Shown: positions 32,983 to 44,639 of the stretch, in pieces
Layout of the letters: each line of letters opens with the position of its first letter
Numbering within the stretch: the first letter of the stretch is position 1
DNA from: Acanthosepion pharaonis
Taxonomy: Eukaryota; Mollusca; Cephalopoda; Sepiida; Sepiidae
Assembly (NCBI GenBank): GCA_903632075.3
Contig: CAHIKZ030005407.1
Span: 2,077,501 to 2,141,500, forward strand
Length of the DNA stretch: 64,000 nucleotides
Direction of reading: 5' to 3'
Notes under the pieces: model-generated
What the model was told of the DNA's origin: nothing
Database searches by the model: none
What the model saw: only the letters and a program-made list of their open reading frames with translations
Made by a program: the position numbers and the translations under genes

Positions 32983-34364
32983 AATAATAATAATAATAAT
33001 AATAATAATACCTTGGCTGTCCCTATGGTGAAATACAGTTTCATCATTCTTAATTGGACCATAGATGACATTAAGCAAATACATGCCAAAACGAGAACGT
33101 TTCTCACCTGCCACCACATGCATCATCCCAAGGCTGATGTTGATCGTTTGTATGTGCCTAGATGCGAAGAATGTAGAGGATTAGTTCAACTAGAACTGTC
33201 TTAGAAAACTACAACAGTTGGCCTTCAAAGATACCTAGAGACTACAGAAGACTGGATGAGGATCTCTGTCAAAGAACATGAAAGTAGTAAGCCACTTTAT
33301 TCAGTAATAAAGGAAGCCAAGAAGTTCAAAATGGAGTAGCAAGAGGGTGAAAAAAAATACAAGTAAAGTATAATACACCGAGTGAAGCTGCAAAATACTT
33401 AAAAAAGAAAACAAAGGTAAATGCAACCGACCAGATACAGAAACGATGGCAAGATAAGCCGCTTCACGGTAAATACTCTGCTCGTATCAAACAAGCTGAT
33501 GTAGACAACCCCCGTACCCATCAGTGGCTGCCTAGTGCAGGGTTAAAAGCTGAAACTGAAGGTTTTATTCTTGCTGCACAGGACCAATGCTTGCTAACTA
33601 GGAATTACCAAGCGCACATACTGAAAAATTGTTATTCCAAAATGCAGATTATATGATAAATATCCAGAAACAATTGACCATCTTATATCAGGTTACGCGG
33701 TATTGGTAACCACTGAATATAAAACTCGGTACAAAAGAGTGGGCCAGTATCTGGACTGGAAAATCCGCAACACTTACAGAAAGGAAACAGCCAGAAATTG
33801 GTATGAACACCACTCAGACTCGGTTAGAGAGATAGGAGCTGTAATAATTTTATGGGACTTTAGAATACCCACAAACAGAAAAATCAAAGCTAATTCCCCT
33901 GAAATCGTGATTAGAGGCCGCAAAGACAAAATGAGCCTCCTTATTGACATAACAGTTCCTGTAGACTGCAATGTATCTTTGAAGATTTTCAAAAACCCAG
34001 ACCTTGAGTATCAATGACATTGAATATCAAAATACAAGACCTTGAAATCGAACTCTCAAAAATGTGGCGCATGAGGACATTAACAATTCCAGCAGTAGTT
34101 GGAGCCCTCGAATTGATTGGAAAAGATTCCAATAGACTCATTGAAGGAATCCCTGGTAGCCTATGCCTAAAAAAAAAAAAATTACAAAATATGGTGCTCT
34201 CATGTACAGCCCACATCTTACGAAGGGATTTATCTATATAAAATATGTGCGATTTTTTTTTCAAAACTGCTCAGTGCAAAATGCTATGATGCCAATTCTG
34301 ACCTTAGGTCTCTTGTTCGGACCCGGAAAGAAATGATTATACACAAGAAATCAAAGGAAATAAA
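32983..34364 (+). mobile_element. R4/Dong-like LINE (restriction-like endonuclease type), C-terminal part
   Basis: It begins at a (TAA)n tract (32983-33010) and runs to a 3' UTR that enters the next (TAA)n. The frames read KTRTFLTCHHMHHPKADVDR and LYVPRCEECRGLVQLE (33088-33200), the block after the RT thumb. A zinc-knuckle region KCRLYDKYPETIDHLISGY follows (33644-33695), in which two of the Cys of a CCHC finger are Tyr. Next is RYKRVGQYLDWKI..WYEHH, then IVIRGRKDKMSLLIDITVPV (33905-33965), the restriction-like endonuclease core with the usual PD as PE (SPEIVIR). The last frame ends near 34250. Such LINEs nick target DNA with this domain. Known R4/Dong members favour TAA repeats. Assignment to R4/Dong rather than NeSL or HERO is by memory of motifs. 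Confidence 0.75.
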
Positions 34365-34570
34365 ACAACAACAACAATAATAATAATAATATCAACATTC
34401 AAGTTGCCCAGAAGGACGCCGTACTAGGCAAATCCGATATACTAAGAAAAGTGCTATCAATTAAATGACAATTCTCCTCTAGGGCCTAAGGCCCATTGTT
34501 TGGACCCGGCTCTACAGGATACAAAACAGGAAACATACCATCGATAAATAATAATAATAATAATAATAAT
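34365..34570 (+). mobile_element. Truncated R4/Dong-like LINE 3' end between (TAA)n tracts
   Basis: It lies between (CAA/TAA)n at 34365-34392 and (TAA)n at 34549-34570. It shares gggcctaaggcccattgtttggacccgg with the preceding copy's UTR (accttaggtctcttgttcggacccgg, 34300-34326). Confidence 0.65.
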
Positions 34571-35010
34571 TCCGTGTAATACATCTGTTTGATACTTTGG
34601 TACACATTATCAGTGATGCTTTTCACCGAAGATCATTAGGGGCTTCAGATCTTTCAACAATAAACCTTCACCACGGTGACCCAGTCGATATTGATCGGAT
34701 ATCGATTTGTGTGCAATCCATCAGCTACAACTGTTCTCATAATCCGCGTAACAAACTACTACTACTACTACTACTAATACTACTACTAATAATGACAAAA
34801 ACATCTTACAGATATTAGATTGTTATTTGGAAATAGAGCGTGACTACTCGAATATAATCTCTCGACGAAAAGAATAGATGACCGTTTCATTTACACGAGA
34901 AATGGCCTGAAAGTACATTTCTTACTACCAACTAAGATCATATTCTTTGTGAAAGTGAAATACTACTACTACTACTACTACTACTAATACTACTACTACT
35001 ACTAATAATA
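34571..35010 (+). mobile_element. LINE-like 3' scraps between (TAA)n and (TAC)n tracts
   Basis: About 180 bases with no firm match are followed by (CTA)n at 34757-34790, another 170-base segment, then (CTA)n at 34963-35010. The layout copies the neighbours, but the sequence family is not proven. Confidence 0.45.
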
Positions 35011-35379
35011 ATACTAATAATCAGCCATGAATGGATCCCGATATCTGTTTCGGTACCTTCTGTTATCCTGAAGGCGAACAGGCGAAAATGCAGATTTACC
35101 AAGACCTGGAATGGTTGGTAGAAGAAATGTACTAAATAGCAACCTGATTTGCCCGTTTTGTATTTGGCGCACTCAGGCTTCTTTTCAGGAATATCTATGC
35201 CTTGCAAGACGCCTTGGGGACACTTGATATCATTCGAAGAGCGCAGGAAGAACCACTCCTTGGAACAGCTCACGTAAGAGCTAAGATAACACCATAAACA
35301 CTCGGAAGAAACATCTGAGTCTGAGAGTGTATTGAATTAAAATGACAATAAAAATAATAATAATGACTACAACAACGAC

Positions 35380-35419
<40 letters not shown>

Positions 35420-35420
35420 T
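35011..35420 (+). mobile_element. Truncated LINE 3' end, copy 1 of a pair, with (TAA)n tail
   Basis: It aligns in order with 35421-35853: cggtaccttctgttatcctgaag, gtttaccaagacctgga-type, cttgcaagacgcc, gacacttgatatcattcgaa, ccactccttggaacagctc. It ends in (AAT)n at 35341-35420. Confidence 0.65.
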
Positions 35421-35813
35421 GTACTTGGAGAGCAATCGCCTTGATATCATACTTGTGAATATAAGCAGTTAGGAATGATTCCTGATAGCCGTTACGGTAC
35501 CTTGAGATAAGAAAATCCTGAAGAAGGAGCAGGCAAAAAGCCAGAGGTTTCCAAAACTTGGCAGAACATATGAGAGAAATATACCAAACAACAGCTCAAG
35601 TTGTTTCTTTTGCAGTTGGCAAACTTGGGACTATTTCTGCCTTTCAAGACACTTTGCAGACACCTAACATCATTAGGAGTGTACAGGTGGCAGCACTTCT
35701 TGGAACAGCTTCTGTGTGGAAGAAAGTGTTTTGTCTAAGTTGCGTGTAAGAACTGAGATATGAACATAAACACCCGATAGAAACATCTTAGAGGTGGATA
35801 CGATACCAAATCA

Positions 35814-35853
<40 letters not shown>
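35421..35853 (+). mobile_element. Truncated LINE 3' end, copy 2 of the pair, with (TAA)n tail
   Basis: It carries gttacggtaccttgagataag, ttccaaaacttggcagaacat, ctttcaagacactttgcag, cacctaacatcattaggagt and cacttcttggaacagctt, then (AAT)n at 35816-35853. Confidence 0.65.
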
Positions 35854-35856
<3 letters not shown>

Positions 35857-36220
35857 TGCGTTGCTCTCTTCGTTTCTGATGTTAACTGATTGGAGCTGAA
35901 TGAATATTAAGAACTTGCGTAAAACTGAAAGCAATTGTGGAATACAGAGATAGTTGGACAGCTGAGAATAGTTCTGCGGAAACCAAAGAATTGGAATGAT
36001 TCTAGATGAATTCATCATTAAAGACGGCAAGGACACTGAGAAGTGTGATGGAATACTAAAAAGACCTGTTGTCACTTGACCGACAATGACAGCTACCGGT
36101 TCCTACTGTTGTGAAAATACAAGTACAAATAATAAGTAGGTATTATTATTCTGGAGCAGCAATCAATGTTAAAGTCACAAGACAACGTGGCGCCATTTCC
36201 CAGCGCTGACATTGTCACTA
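35854..36220 (+). other. Further scrap after (TAA)n
   Basis: A non-repetitive segment enclosed by (TAA)n on the left and a short taataagtaggtattattatt at 36130-36150. Its position suggests another truncated LINE end, but no motif confirms it. Confidence 0.35.
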
Positions 36221-36724
36221 TCATTAATAAAACGTTTCTTTTGCACTTGTTCTTCAAACGAATGGCTGGTAATCTTGGGTGGGTCTTTTCAAACCCATTT
36301 TCCTTACATCCGCCTTATGACAAAAAATGCAACACCTAAAACCTAATATAAAATTAATAGGCCTTCTCTTTTCATGGACGCTCACTCCGCTGCCGATATT
36401 ATAATTATCGCTTTTACTTTGGGGAAGAGTTTTAGTGATCGCTCAAAGGATTATATGCCGCCATTTGCTTCAGCTTCCTCCCTACGACCTGGACCGAAAT
36501 GCTCATTACTCTTTCCCCAAGGAGAAAGAATAAAAAAATGATTGTTAATCCGTACAAAGCACTGAAGCCTTCAACAAGATGAAATGGAAATTTCAGAGAA
36601 ATACAAAAAAAAAAAAAAAAAAGAAAAGAAAAATAAATAAAATAAAATAAATTAATAAAACAAAAACAACAAAAAACAAAATCAAAGCAAAAAGTAGTTT
36701 TGTCGAATGCATCGTAATTCCCTC
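36221..36724. other. Intervening DNA with an A-rich run
   Basis: An A-run at 36606-36622 and A-rich aaataaaataaa to 36670. No coding match; the 112-aa minus-strand frame is Phe-rich read-through. Confidence 0.4.
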
Positions 36725-36960
36725 TGTATTTCACTAGTAAAGAGAAACAACTTCTTCCCAGAACTTTCACTCTGTGGAAATGACTACCAAGATTATGCTT
36801 TCCCTAGTACTACAGTCTTAACGTTTTCAAGGTTAGGGCCATAGGCTCTTACCTATTTTACGTACCCATGCAAGAAGTTCATTTAGTAACACTCTATCTT
36901 GAGATGATCTTGGGCCTTGTATTTGGTGAATAAAAAAAATATTATTTTTCCACCATTGTT
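36725..36960 (+). mobile_element. LINE-A 3' end
   Basis: aacttcttcccagaactttcactctgtgga keeps the FFP(R)T..LWN block one frame off. The UTR has ctcttgagat..cttgggccttgtatttggtgaataaa, as in the copy at 17375. Confidence 0.7.
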
Positions 36961-37224
36961 TTTAAATTATTTATATTTTATTCGAGTACACTGTTTATTA
37001 ATGAGTCCACACAATTAAAAATTTAGGTTACTCTAATTAAACAAAAATATTTCCCTATATATTAATGAATGCATTCAATTCAGTCATCAACAAGGACACA
37101 ATGTCTTTTATTGAAACCCGATCATTTTAAAAATTGTATAGAATTGTTCATAATTGCTGCATCATAATACTCTATATTGATTTATCATAATATCAAAATC
37201 TCTTCTTTTTCAAGGCCAAATAAG

Positions 37225-37475
37225 ACACATGAATGTCGGGAAGTCATGGCCGAATTAAAACTGTCACTTTGGGAACAGACTCCCAAGAGGATGCTTCTCA
37301 AAATACTACAATCTTAACTCTTCAAGTCTAGAATAAGCCGGTATTTATTCTAAACATTCTCATATTATGCACATTCAATTTCCATCCGCTACACGATTAC
37401 AACAATCTCATTAGGTAACCCTCTACCTTGAGTTTCTCTTAGGCCTTATAACGGATAAACAATAGTAAAAAAAAG
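37225..37475 (+). mobile_element. LINE-A 3' end
   Basis: aactgtcactttgggaacagactcccaagaggatgcttctc parallels 62090-62120. It ends with ctcttaggccttataacgg and an A-rich tail. Confidence 0.65.
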
Positions 37476-37679
37476 AAGAAGAAGATAATATGCTTCATTT
37501 AATAGGAAGGGGTTTTGAAAAATCCTTGGCCAAAATTCTGACGTTCTGACATTTGGTCAGATTTTGTTTGGGTCAGAAATTTTCACACCCTCTTAAAAAA
37601 TAAAACTTGCAAAGGCACCTGTTTTTTCAATAGACAAAATAGTGGAGATTTTTTTTTTTTTTGTTAAAAAATGATTTTA

Positions 37680-38150
37680 TCCTAAGCAAGGCAATACAGC
37701 CACTAAGACACAGGGGGTTACTGATTGTGAAAGAATAAGGAAAAGAAAAAAAACATTGTTAAGGTGAGAGAACAATAAAAGTAGAGGAATGAAGAAGACA
37801 GTAGATAACGATTGGCATTGCATTCAGACTTTTGTAGATCAATTTTGACTGGAAACCAAGAAACCGGAAGAGAGTTCCACGGGAAAGAAGTGCGAAAAAA
37901 AAGAAAAAAGAAACTGTTAGCATAGAACTTACGATTACATCTATCCTATTTAACTGTAAAATGATGAGACATTTTGCTTTTACATTCCATAGCGAAAAGC
38001 TCATCCGAACAGATACCACGAAAGTATTCATAAACAAAGGCACAGGGAAGCTATATTACGGTGTTGAGAAAGGGACTGAAGCCGGGATACCAGGTCAGGA
38101 ACAATAAAATTGCAGATTCTTTTACCTTGAAAAACAGTTCGAATACTTAT
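37680..38150 (-). mobile_element. LINE-A fragment: RT C-terminus and 3' UTR
   Basis: The minus strand reads KRICNFIVPDLVSRLQSLSQ and HRNIASLCLCL (38130-38045), then a gap and LSRGTLFRFLGFQSKL (37895-37850). The 3' end is a mirror of 9700-9850 (plus strand gcaaggcaatacagccactaagacacagg). Stops are present. Confidence 0.75.
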
Positions 38151-39721
38151 GTCAAAGAAATTTAATGAAATAGTTGTTTTTTTTTTACAATATAAAAACC
38201 CGACACTCATATTTAGCATTACATTTTATTCGGTTTTCCAATTCGTTAATTAATGTTGATGAGTGTGTGAGAGCGGCCACGGTACCCCCGCCCAAAACGT
38301 GGAGCTTACATTTTTTGTGTGTGACGTGTGAGAGATTGCCGTTTCTGCCTTCTGGTATTGGTGCTTATATATTCAGGATACGTTTCTAACCTATTACGAG
38401 AATTTCAGGTATAGCTGTGCCGATCAGGTGAGTCACCAATTTGTGGACAGGTCATTTGTCAAGCCAATCCTGATCCTGGCTTCTCTGAAGGACACAGTTC
38501 AAAGATTATTCTAACATTATATGGTGTGAGGCACATACTAAAGAGATAAGAAACTGCTTCAGACATCATGCAAATTTTAGCATTCCCAAAACACCTTAAA
38601 CGTGACTCGGACCTCCTGATTAGTCACAAATATCAACGCCAGTATTAAGAATAAAATATGTAATCAGGTTGATTTTTTTCAGCTAAACAGGTCAGCCAGA
38701 AGGTGGAAAGTCTATGAGTTCGAATTTCCCGTCTTTGAAACAGGAAAACCATTTCTGTGCCATTCTGTCGACAATGAAGTCATCTCTGTACAAAGAGACC
38801 ATGATTTTTGTGACCATGATTAAAAGCAGAGATGTCGAATGTGTCATTTTTTGTTTACTTGGCATTCCATCTCAGAGTGATGTCTAATTTGAAATAAAAT
38901 TTCAATAACATTAGACAAGAGTTTCACACGGTAACCAGAGTTTTTAAGAAGCAAAATAAAAATGCTACGAAAGATTATTCTTCGACATCATTCGCAGAAC
39001 ATCAGAAAAAAAAGAATGAATATATGCAACAACCAAATACATGTCCACAAACCTCAGTGTCACTTGACAGTAAGACTAAACATTCTCATGTGTATATTAA
39101 AATTCCTTGTCGTAGTTGCCATAATTCATCGATATGCTTCTAAGGTGTCATATAGTCGAAGAAGGCAGATCTTAAAAAAAGATCCTAGCAATGTATATTT
39201 ACATACACCGATAATCGCAGTTTCTGTTTCTATGTTTCATAACTAAAAAAAAAAAAACAAAAAACAAACCTGTATATATTCATGACAAAAAACGTCGATA
39301 TTATAGCTACCAATATAACACTACCGTTCTCAATTTCATTTAGGAGTGATAAATTTTAGACCTGGTGTTTGGCTTTACACCTCGCGGTTTTCGTTCCATT
39401 GAGCTATCAATTGTTTATCACATGGGGATTTGTTTATGCATATATTTTGATGGCGTAATTGCCTTTCTGTCGAGTCAAAAACCCAGACACGCCCATGATT
39501 CCGCCAAAATAAAGGCACTTAAAACCATTCCCTCTGACAGGATTAAGTTGAGGTCTTTGATTGGTTCGTTGCTTCGCGCCACACCTCGAGAGCAGATTGC
39601 TAATTGGACAATTACGTTGATCAAATATAAAAAACAGACGCGTTTACTTCAGAAAAATAAAAAAAAGTTTTTCAACAGTTCGTATCGCTGTAATTCTATT
39701 CTTACTTCCAAACTGTATTTT
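38151..39721. other. 1.6 kb with no recognised gene or repeat
   Basis: Moderately complex DNA. The open frames at 38174-38389, 38962-39246 and 39365-39742 resemble nothing known to me and lack start context or splice signals. A box-B-like gagttcgaatttccc at 38717 stands alone. Confidence 0.4.
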
Positions 39722-39915
39722 CATGCTTTCATAATGTTTTGACCCGAGTTTGGGGTTTCACTATTTTTCCATAGCTGGGACCCCAACAAATACCACTCCA
39801 GGTTAGGGTGAATCTGGGAACAACAGAAATTAACATGAGGTTCCATGCTCCTCAAAACCTTCCAATCAGAGGTCTTGCTGTCAGATGTAGTTTATTGCCA
39901 CACCCATGACAGAAT
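39722..39915 (-). mobile_element. Dispersed repeat R3, short copy
   Basis: It shares cataatgttttgacccgagtttgg with 3510-3530, then agctgggaccccaacaaa, gaatctgggaacaacag, gaggttccatgctcctcaaaa and gatgtagtttattgcc with the 3262-3735 copy. Confidence 0.65.
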
Positions 39916-40320
39916 ATGAAAGGAATGAGGATGAATCGACTCAGTGTGCATCGCATGGCAGGTCATAGTTGGGAAGGTCTTGGACTGGTGGAAAGAAGGA
40001 ATTTAATTCGCCCAAATATCTGCCATGAAAATATCGGTAGTGTTTTAAATTTTGTATGACGCTCATGGTTTCTGATTCGTAAAACTGTAAGGAAAACATT
40101 GGAAACAAATGAAAAGCGCTACGCATTTACGAGCCACTTTTGTCCCTATTCCATGAGCAGCCATTCTACTGATAGCGGATGGACAAGTCTATGTTTCACT
40201 TATAAGTGTAGAGAAAGTTAGTCAGTCTTTCTACGCAATGAGTAACGAGAGGTTAGTAATGTTTCGTCTGTGGGGAATGGGTTGAAGGTTGTAAAACAAT
40301 TTATCACCCATAAGGGCGCG
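39916..40320 (-). mobile_element. LINE-A fragment split by an unknown insert
   Basis: gaatatgaaaggaatg (39914), tggaaagaaggaatttaattcg..ctgccatgaaaatat (39989-40033) and gtttcgtctgtggggaatgggttgaaggttg (40261-40291) align, in order, with the minus-strand LINE at 60533-60700. The 40046-40250 segment has no counterpart there. Confidence 0.55.
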
Positions 40321-40993
40321 TAGTTATTAATGCGTTTGAAGAATTTACTGCTTGTGACTAACAAGGAAAAACCAGTGCTAGATTTTGATATTTATATTTC
40401 GCTAAAAGATAGACTGATTGCAAGATATCATGGGGTTGGAACAAAAAAGTTTAATATGACATCCTACACGCGCAAGTGTACGTAGGGATTAAAAACATTC
40501 CCAGTGTCAGCAATTTTTGGAACTAGCGTAAGGAAGTACCTCTGACTCGAGACAGAAATTCATATATAACATATTATCATTCAAGAATTATATACGGTCT
40601 ATTGCAAAATAACAGTCCAATTTTATACGGTCAGCGCAAAATAACAGTTCAGTTAGAACTTTATAGAGACATAACTGTATTTAAAAAATATTTAGAAACA
40701 ATCTTTGCTTCTTCTCTCTCTCTCTCTCTCTCTCTGAGTAATCTTTTGCAACCTAGTGACTTTTATTTACTTTGTTTGGGATGAGATTCCTGTTGATCGA
40801 ATATACTACAATGATTTAATTCAGCATTGTAGGTTCGTGGACCCCTAGTTAGGAACTTGTTCATGCGGTCTCCTGATTGTGAAACACCAGCCTCCCAGTC
40901 CGGCATTTTTATTTTAGGGAGTTGGTAACCCTAAGCTGCTGGACAATGAGTTTTCGATTGTTCCAGGTCGCAACAAAGCTTGATAGATTGATT
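40321..40993. other. Intervening DNA with short (CT)n
   Basis: (CT)n at 40713-40735. A doubled acggtc.attgcaaaataacagtc motif lies at 40594 and 40627, a local 33-base duplication. No gene. Confidence 0.4.
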
Positions 40994-41262
40994 TTTTTAC
41001 GGCTTATCAACCCTTTATGTGTTATTTAAAAACGAAACATAATTTGGATTGTAAGAAGAAATCTTTTTTTTTTTGCAAGTGAAGCAATAACCTTTTCCAG
41101 ATACAAATCTTACTATTTATCTCACAGCTGGGTCGGGAGAGATGGATTCATATCGTAATGGTATTGACGTGTAAGTGGATGTAACGAACCCGACTGGAAT
41201 TCGAACTCGACTCTCCGATTACTCATTCCGAACTGCTAACCGTTAAAACGCCCGTATATCTT
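40994..41262 (-). mobile_element. SINE family 1 (tRNA head plus tail)
   Basis: The plus strand shows tail acggcttatcaacccttt..gtgttattta, then tttatctcacagctggg, gagatggattcatatcg, cgtgtaagtggatgtaacg, ggaattcgaactcgactctcc (minus-strand box B) and gaactgctaaccgttaaaacg (box A side). No 5S head is seen beyond it. Confidence 0.75.
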
Positions 41263-42240
41263 CACAACCAAGGACCTTTAGGCTAATGAGCATATTTGAA
41301 AAAAAGAATGATCGTTCAGAAGACGTAAAAGTGGCGATTACCGATATCCCCCACCCACAAAAGGGTTTAAATATACCAAATTAATAAATCTTCTGATATT
41401 AATCCAACTTTTCAACACTAAAATAATATATTTTTAAAATAATTACCAACCATACACTTTATCATCTACAAATGAAATATCTAAAACACACATGTTTCTC
41501 TTGAAAATATAAAATTATGTACAAAATATCAGTAGTTGAAGCCATAAAATTGCGTAGAAAATATTCAGATTTCGGCATTAAATAACCCATAGAGATGTTG
41601 ATATGTCACTAAATAAAATCATCCATCATTTATGGTAAAACCCTGGAAAGTATCTGTATAGACAAACTTGCACAACGACTACACGAGCACCTCACAGAAT
41701 CCAGACCACGTCGCGTAGCCGATGTCATTGAACTGAAAGAAAAAAACTACACATTACGCAGTTGTTGGTGAGGCAGTTCGGTTAATGATAAAGCGTAAAC
41801 AGTAAAGTAAATGTTAACCAGAAAGCAAATTGAAATTAAAAGCAGATTACGACGAGGTCTGTCGATGAGCCTGAGAAAGCAATGTGAAACGAGGGAAATA
41901 ACTGTTTTGAAGGTGATGGTTTTCCACCTTTCGTCGTAAACTCAAGAAAGTTTTTTTTTTTTTTTTTGCAGTTCGTTTACTTTTTTCTTTTTCCCAAGGA
42001 AGAGGCGTGTTCATCCGTGCAAAGATTATTTAATCAAGGGGAGTTGAAAATGGAGAGAGCAAATATTTTTCTAACTGAAAAAACCGGAATTAGTTGTAAG
42101 ATTTCATCGTATGTGTACCTATGTAATCTCTATACTCTTTGAGTCCCTGCAGCTTTTACAAGTAGAAAAATGTACTCACGATGTTAAAGATCATCTGATT
42201 CGTATTTTAATACCTGTTAGTTAGTATCACACAAGTCAAT
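41263..42240. other. Nearly 1 kb with no recognised feature
   Basis: AT-rich at first. 41640-41945 is more complex but matches no other part of the window. A T-run lies at 41950-41967. Confidence 0.4.
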
Positions 42241-42500
42241 AAAAAGAATACCCGCTCGGCCCGGTGGCTAGGATCAAAGTGTAGTATCTGCGCTTTGTGA
42301 GCTGCCGGGTCGGGTGTCTGTCGAACTCTCTGCTTGCAGAGAGGAACCCGGACGAGGCTCCGCCGAAGGGTGGGGTTTCGTTCGGGGAGGTTGACGGAAC
42401 TAGCCCGTTTGGACGGGTTTAGATGGGTTTTATTTTTGGCTGGGCCTACGGGCTCAGACATACCCACATTAAAAAGGCCTTGTGCCACATTCAATTCCTG
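42241..42500 (+). repeat. Structured repeat SR, single copy
   Basis: In order: hairpin A ctctctgcttgcagagag (42327-42344); a long hairpin B from cccggacgaggctcc to ggggtttcgttcggg (about 42348-42386) with G-U wobbles but no mismatch over 15 pairs; hairpin C cccgtttggacggg (42403-42416); hairpin D ctgggcctacgggctcag (42440-42457); then a block ending aaggccttgtgccacat (42474-42490). The stems match those at 63550 and 63787 although bases differ. A GC-rich 5' extension (ctcggcccggtggctagg, gagctgccgggtcggg) is absent from the other copies. The 95-aa minus-strand frame is not believed. Confidence 0.75.
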
Positions 42501-43401
42501 TGGGTGAATTGATAAATACCATCACACAAGTCAATTGTAACGTCAACGAGCAGCATAGGTACTACATTCAGTTCTATGTGTGACTCGCGTGCGCGGAACT
42601 TCCGGCCAAGTGGCACTTGTCCCCGAAACTTTCCATTAATTTATCTACTTTTATTTTATTTTATTTTTTTTTTTAAATCCCTTTTGGAGATCTTACTGTT
42701 AACACACCAGTGTTTGACCTCGAAAAGAAAAGAAAAAACATTGCCTGAAAGAAAATTCTGCGAGGTAAGATACTTAAGCAAATCTTTGTTGATTAAAAGA
42801 CTAGAACTAAAGAATTTCCAACAAAGCAGCAACGTATTTATTGTAGAGGTTAGAGAGAACAAGTACCATTTCAGGAACATATTTCTTTAGAATTATAGTA
42901 GGGATATCAGGAAGTCCGCATGCTTTGTGGGTATCCTCTTTATGGATAGTAGCAGAAACTATGGACGGATTTATCCGAATATTACATAAGATTCAGTTCT
43001 AATTGGAAAGTCAGGCACATATACTCCAGATGAAGTCAAAGGTAGAATTGAAAGATAATTTACGAGCAAAGCATTATGCTTCATCAGTCAAAGAAAATAA
43101 CACCTCAAATTGAGTGAAGGGAGGAATGACAGAGGACTTACACTCATTTCACACACAAAAGAGCCGCCAGTAGCCACGAGAACCAAACTAGCCTCATTCT
43201 GTCAGCGAACAAAGACCTAGGCTCACAGAGAACACGTTTAAAAGCGAACACAAAGAGGTGTCTGTTGTGATCAGAATAATCACGTTGGTACAGCTCTAAA
43301 AAGTGACCCCTGTGGTTTATAGCGACTGAGAAGGCAAGTGTGAAATAAGGAGAAACTCGTGGTTTCACCTGGTATTTCCGAGATGGTACAAAGACATCGA
43401 T
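42501..43401. other. Intervening DNA, nothing recognised
   Basis: A short T-run lies near 42662-42674. The open frames 42576-42890 (plus) and 43144-43368 (minus) have no known motif. Confidence 0.4.
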
Positions 43402-43433
<32 letters not shown>

Positions 43434-43751
43434 TTTATTCGAAAATTATAACATAAATATACAGCCATTTTGTTTCAACACTTCTGGTTTAAGTGATGGT
43501 GTTGAAAGTAGAATAAAGGGATTTAAACGGTTCAAATCAATCAAATACCCCTCGCTAGGGGAAACACTGTTACATAAATTGCAATGACCAATCAAAATAC
43601 GAGAATTCAAAAATCTTGACAACGAACCTTGGTTATAATAATTAATGCTTTAATGTTATATTTGCTCTATTCTGTATTTAGCACTCCTTTAAGAATAGTA
43701 TTTTTGGGTTATTGGAATTTATTCCGTATACACCAATTCTATATTTGGGTA

Positions 43752-43810
<59 letters not shown>

Positions 43811-44176
43811 CAGTCAGTCATATTGACCGGCTAAGAGACAAAAGACAACGGCGAAAATCGTCAGAAAATATTCCTATTGCTATGTCTCGAGATTCTCGCT
43901 GTTGCTGACTTGTATGCAGGGACAGAAGTGTCACATATTATATAAACATAAAACTGAATGAGGTTGTCGGATCCTCATACATCGAAATCGGCGAGAGAGT
44001 CCACTGTATATATATATAAAGAATTAATAGATTTCGTTTTTAAGCTGACTGTGTTTCCTATTACTCTAAACGTTATTTTAGTGGATGCACATGTTTGAGC
44101 AGACTTGAGCCTTGTTTTTGTTTTTTTAACAGTGTAAGTTAGAAACTTACATTCAAGAAACTTAATGAAGGAAATG

Positions 44177-44214
<38 letters not shown>
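43402..44214. repeat. Three separate (TA)n arrays
   Basis: TA runs at 43402-43429, 43752-43807 and 44180-44214, with unrecognised DNA between them. Confidence 0.9.
44060..44135 (-). mobile_element. SINE family 3 tail fragment
   Basis: ttattttagtggatgcac..agcagacttgag and aacagtgt match 90-160 in the same orientation. Confidence 0.5.
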
Positions 44215-44216
<2 letters not shown>

Positions 44217-44257
44217 GAGAGAAAGACTTCTCTAGATTAGTCGGTTGTTTTTGGTTA

Positions 44258-44639
44258 GCGACATATCAATCTACTTGGCTTATTTAATGCCGAAATCTAA
44301 ATATTTTCTATGCAATTTTATTTTATTTTTGAAGATAATAATGGTTTGGTGATACAAGTCTTATTAATTAACCCATAGCTGGGGCGAGAAGAGGTGGATT
44401 CATACATTTCTCAAAGGTATTTGAGCTTAAGTGAATATGACAAACTGAACTGTAATTTGAACTCGGATCCCCTATTAACAATATCGAACCATTTTCCTTT
44501 ACACTATCCGCACATTCAAGAAAACAGAGCCTGGTATTCTTAAGCGCTTACCCATCTAGGTGCTGACCATGCTTAACGTTGCTTAACTTCGTTGATCATA
44601 CAGGAACCGGTGTTTCAACATGATATGGTCGTAAGCCCA
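44258..44639 (-). mobile_element. Composite 5S rRNA-tRNA SINE, family 1
   Basis: On the plus strand from left: tail cgacatatcaatctacttgg..cttatttaatgccg; acccatagctggggcgagaa; gtggattcatacatttctc; tttgaactcggatcccc (minus-strand box B); cattttcctttacactatcc (box A side). The 5S head in reverse follows: cttacccatctaggtgctga, ccatgcttaacgttgcttaa, ttgatcatacaggaaccggt, gtttcaacatgatatggtcg. It is complete from 5S start to tail, about 380 bases. Confidence 0.88.

Noticed and set aside
38174..39742. Three open frames of 71-125 aa as possible host exons
   Set aside because: No start context, splice signals or recognisable domain. The last one runs into the R3 repeat.
42207..42494. 95-aa minus-strand open frame over the SR copy
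   Set aside because: It lies over a hairpin-rich repeat whose other copies have different, non-corresponding frames.
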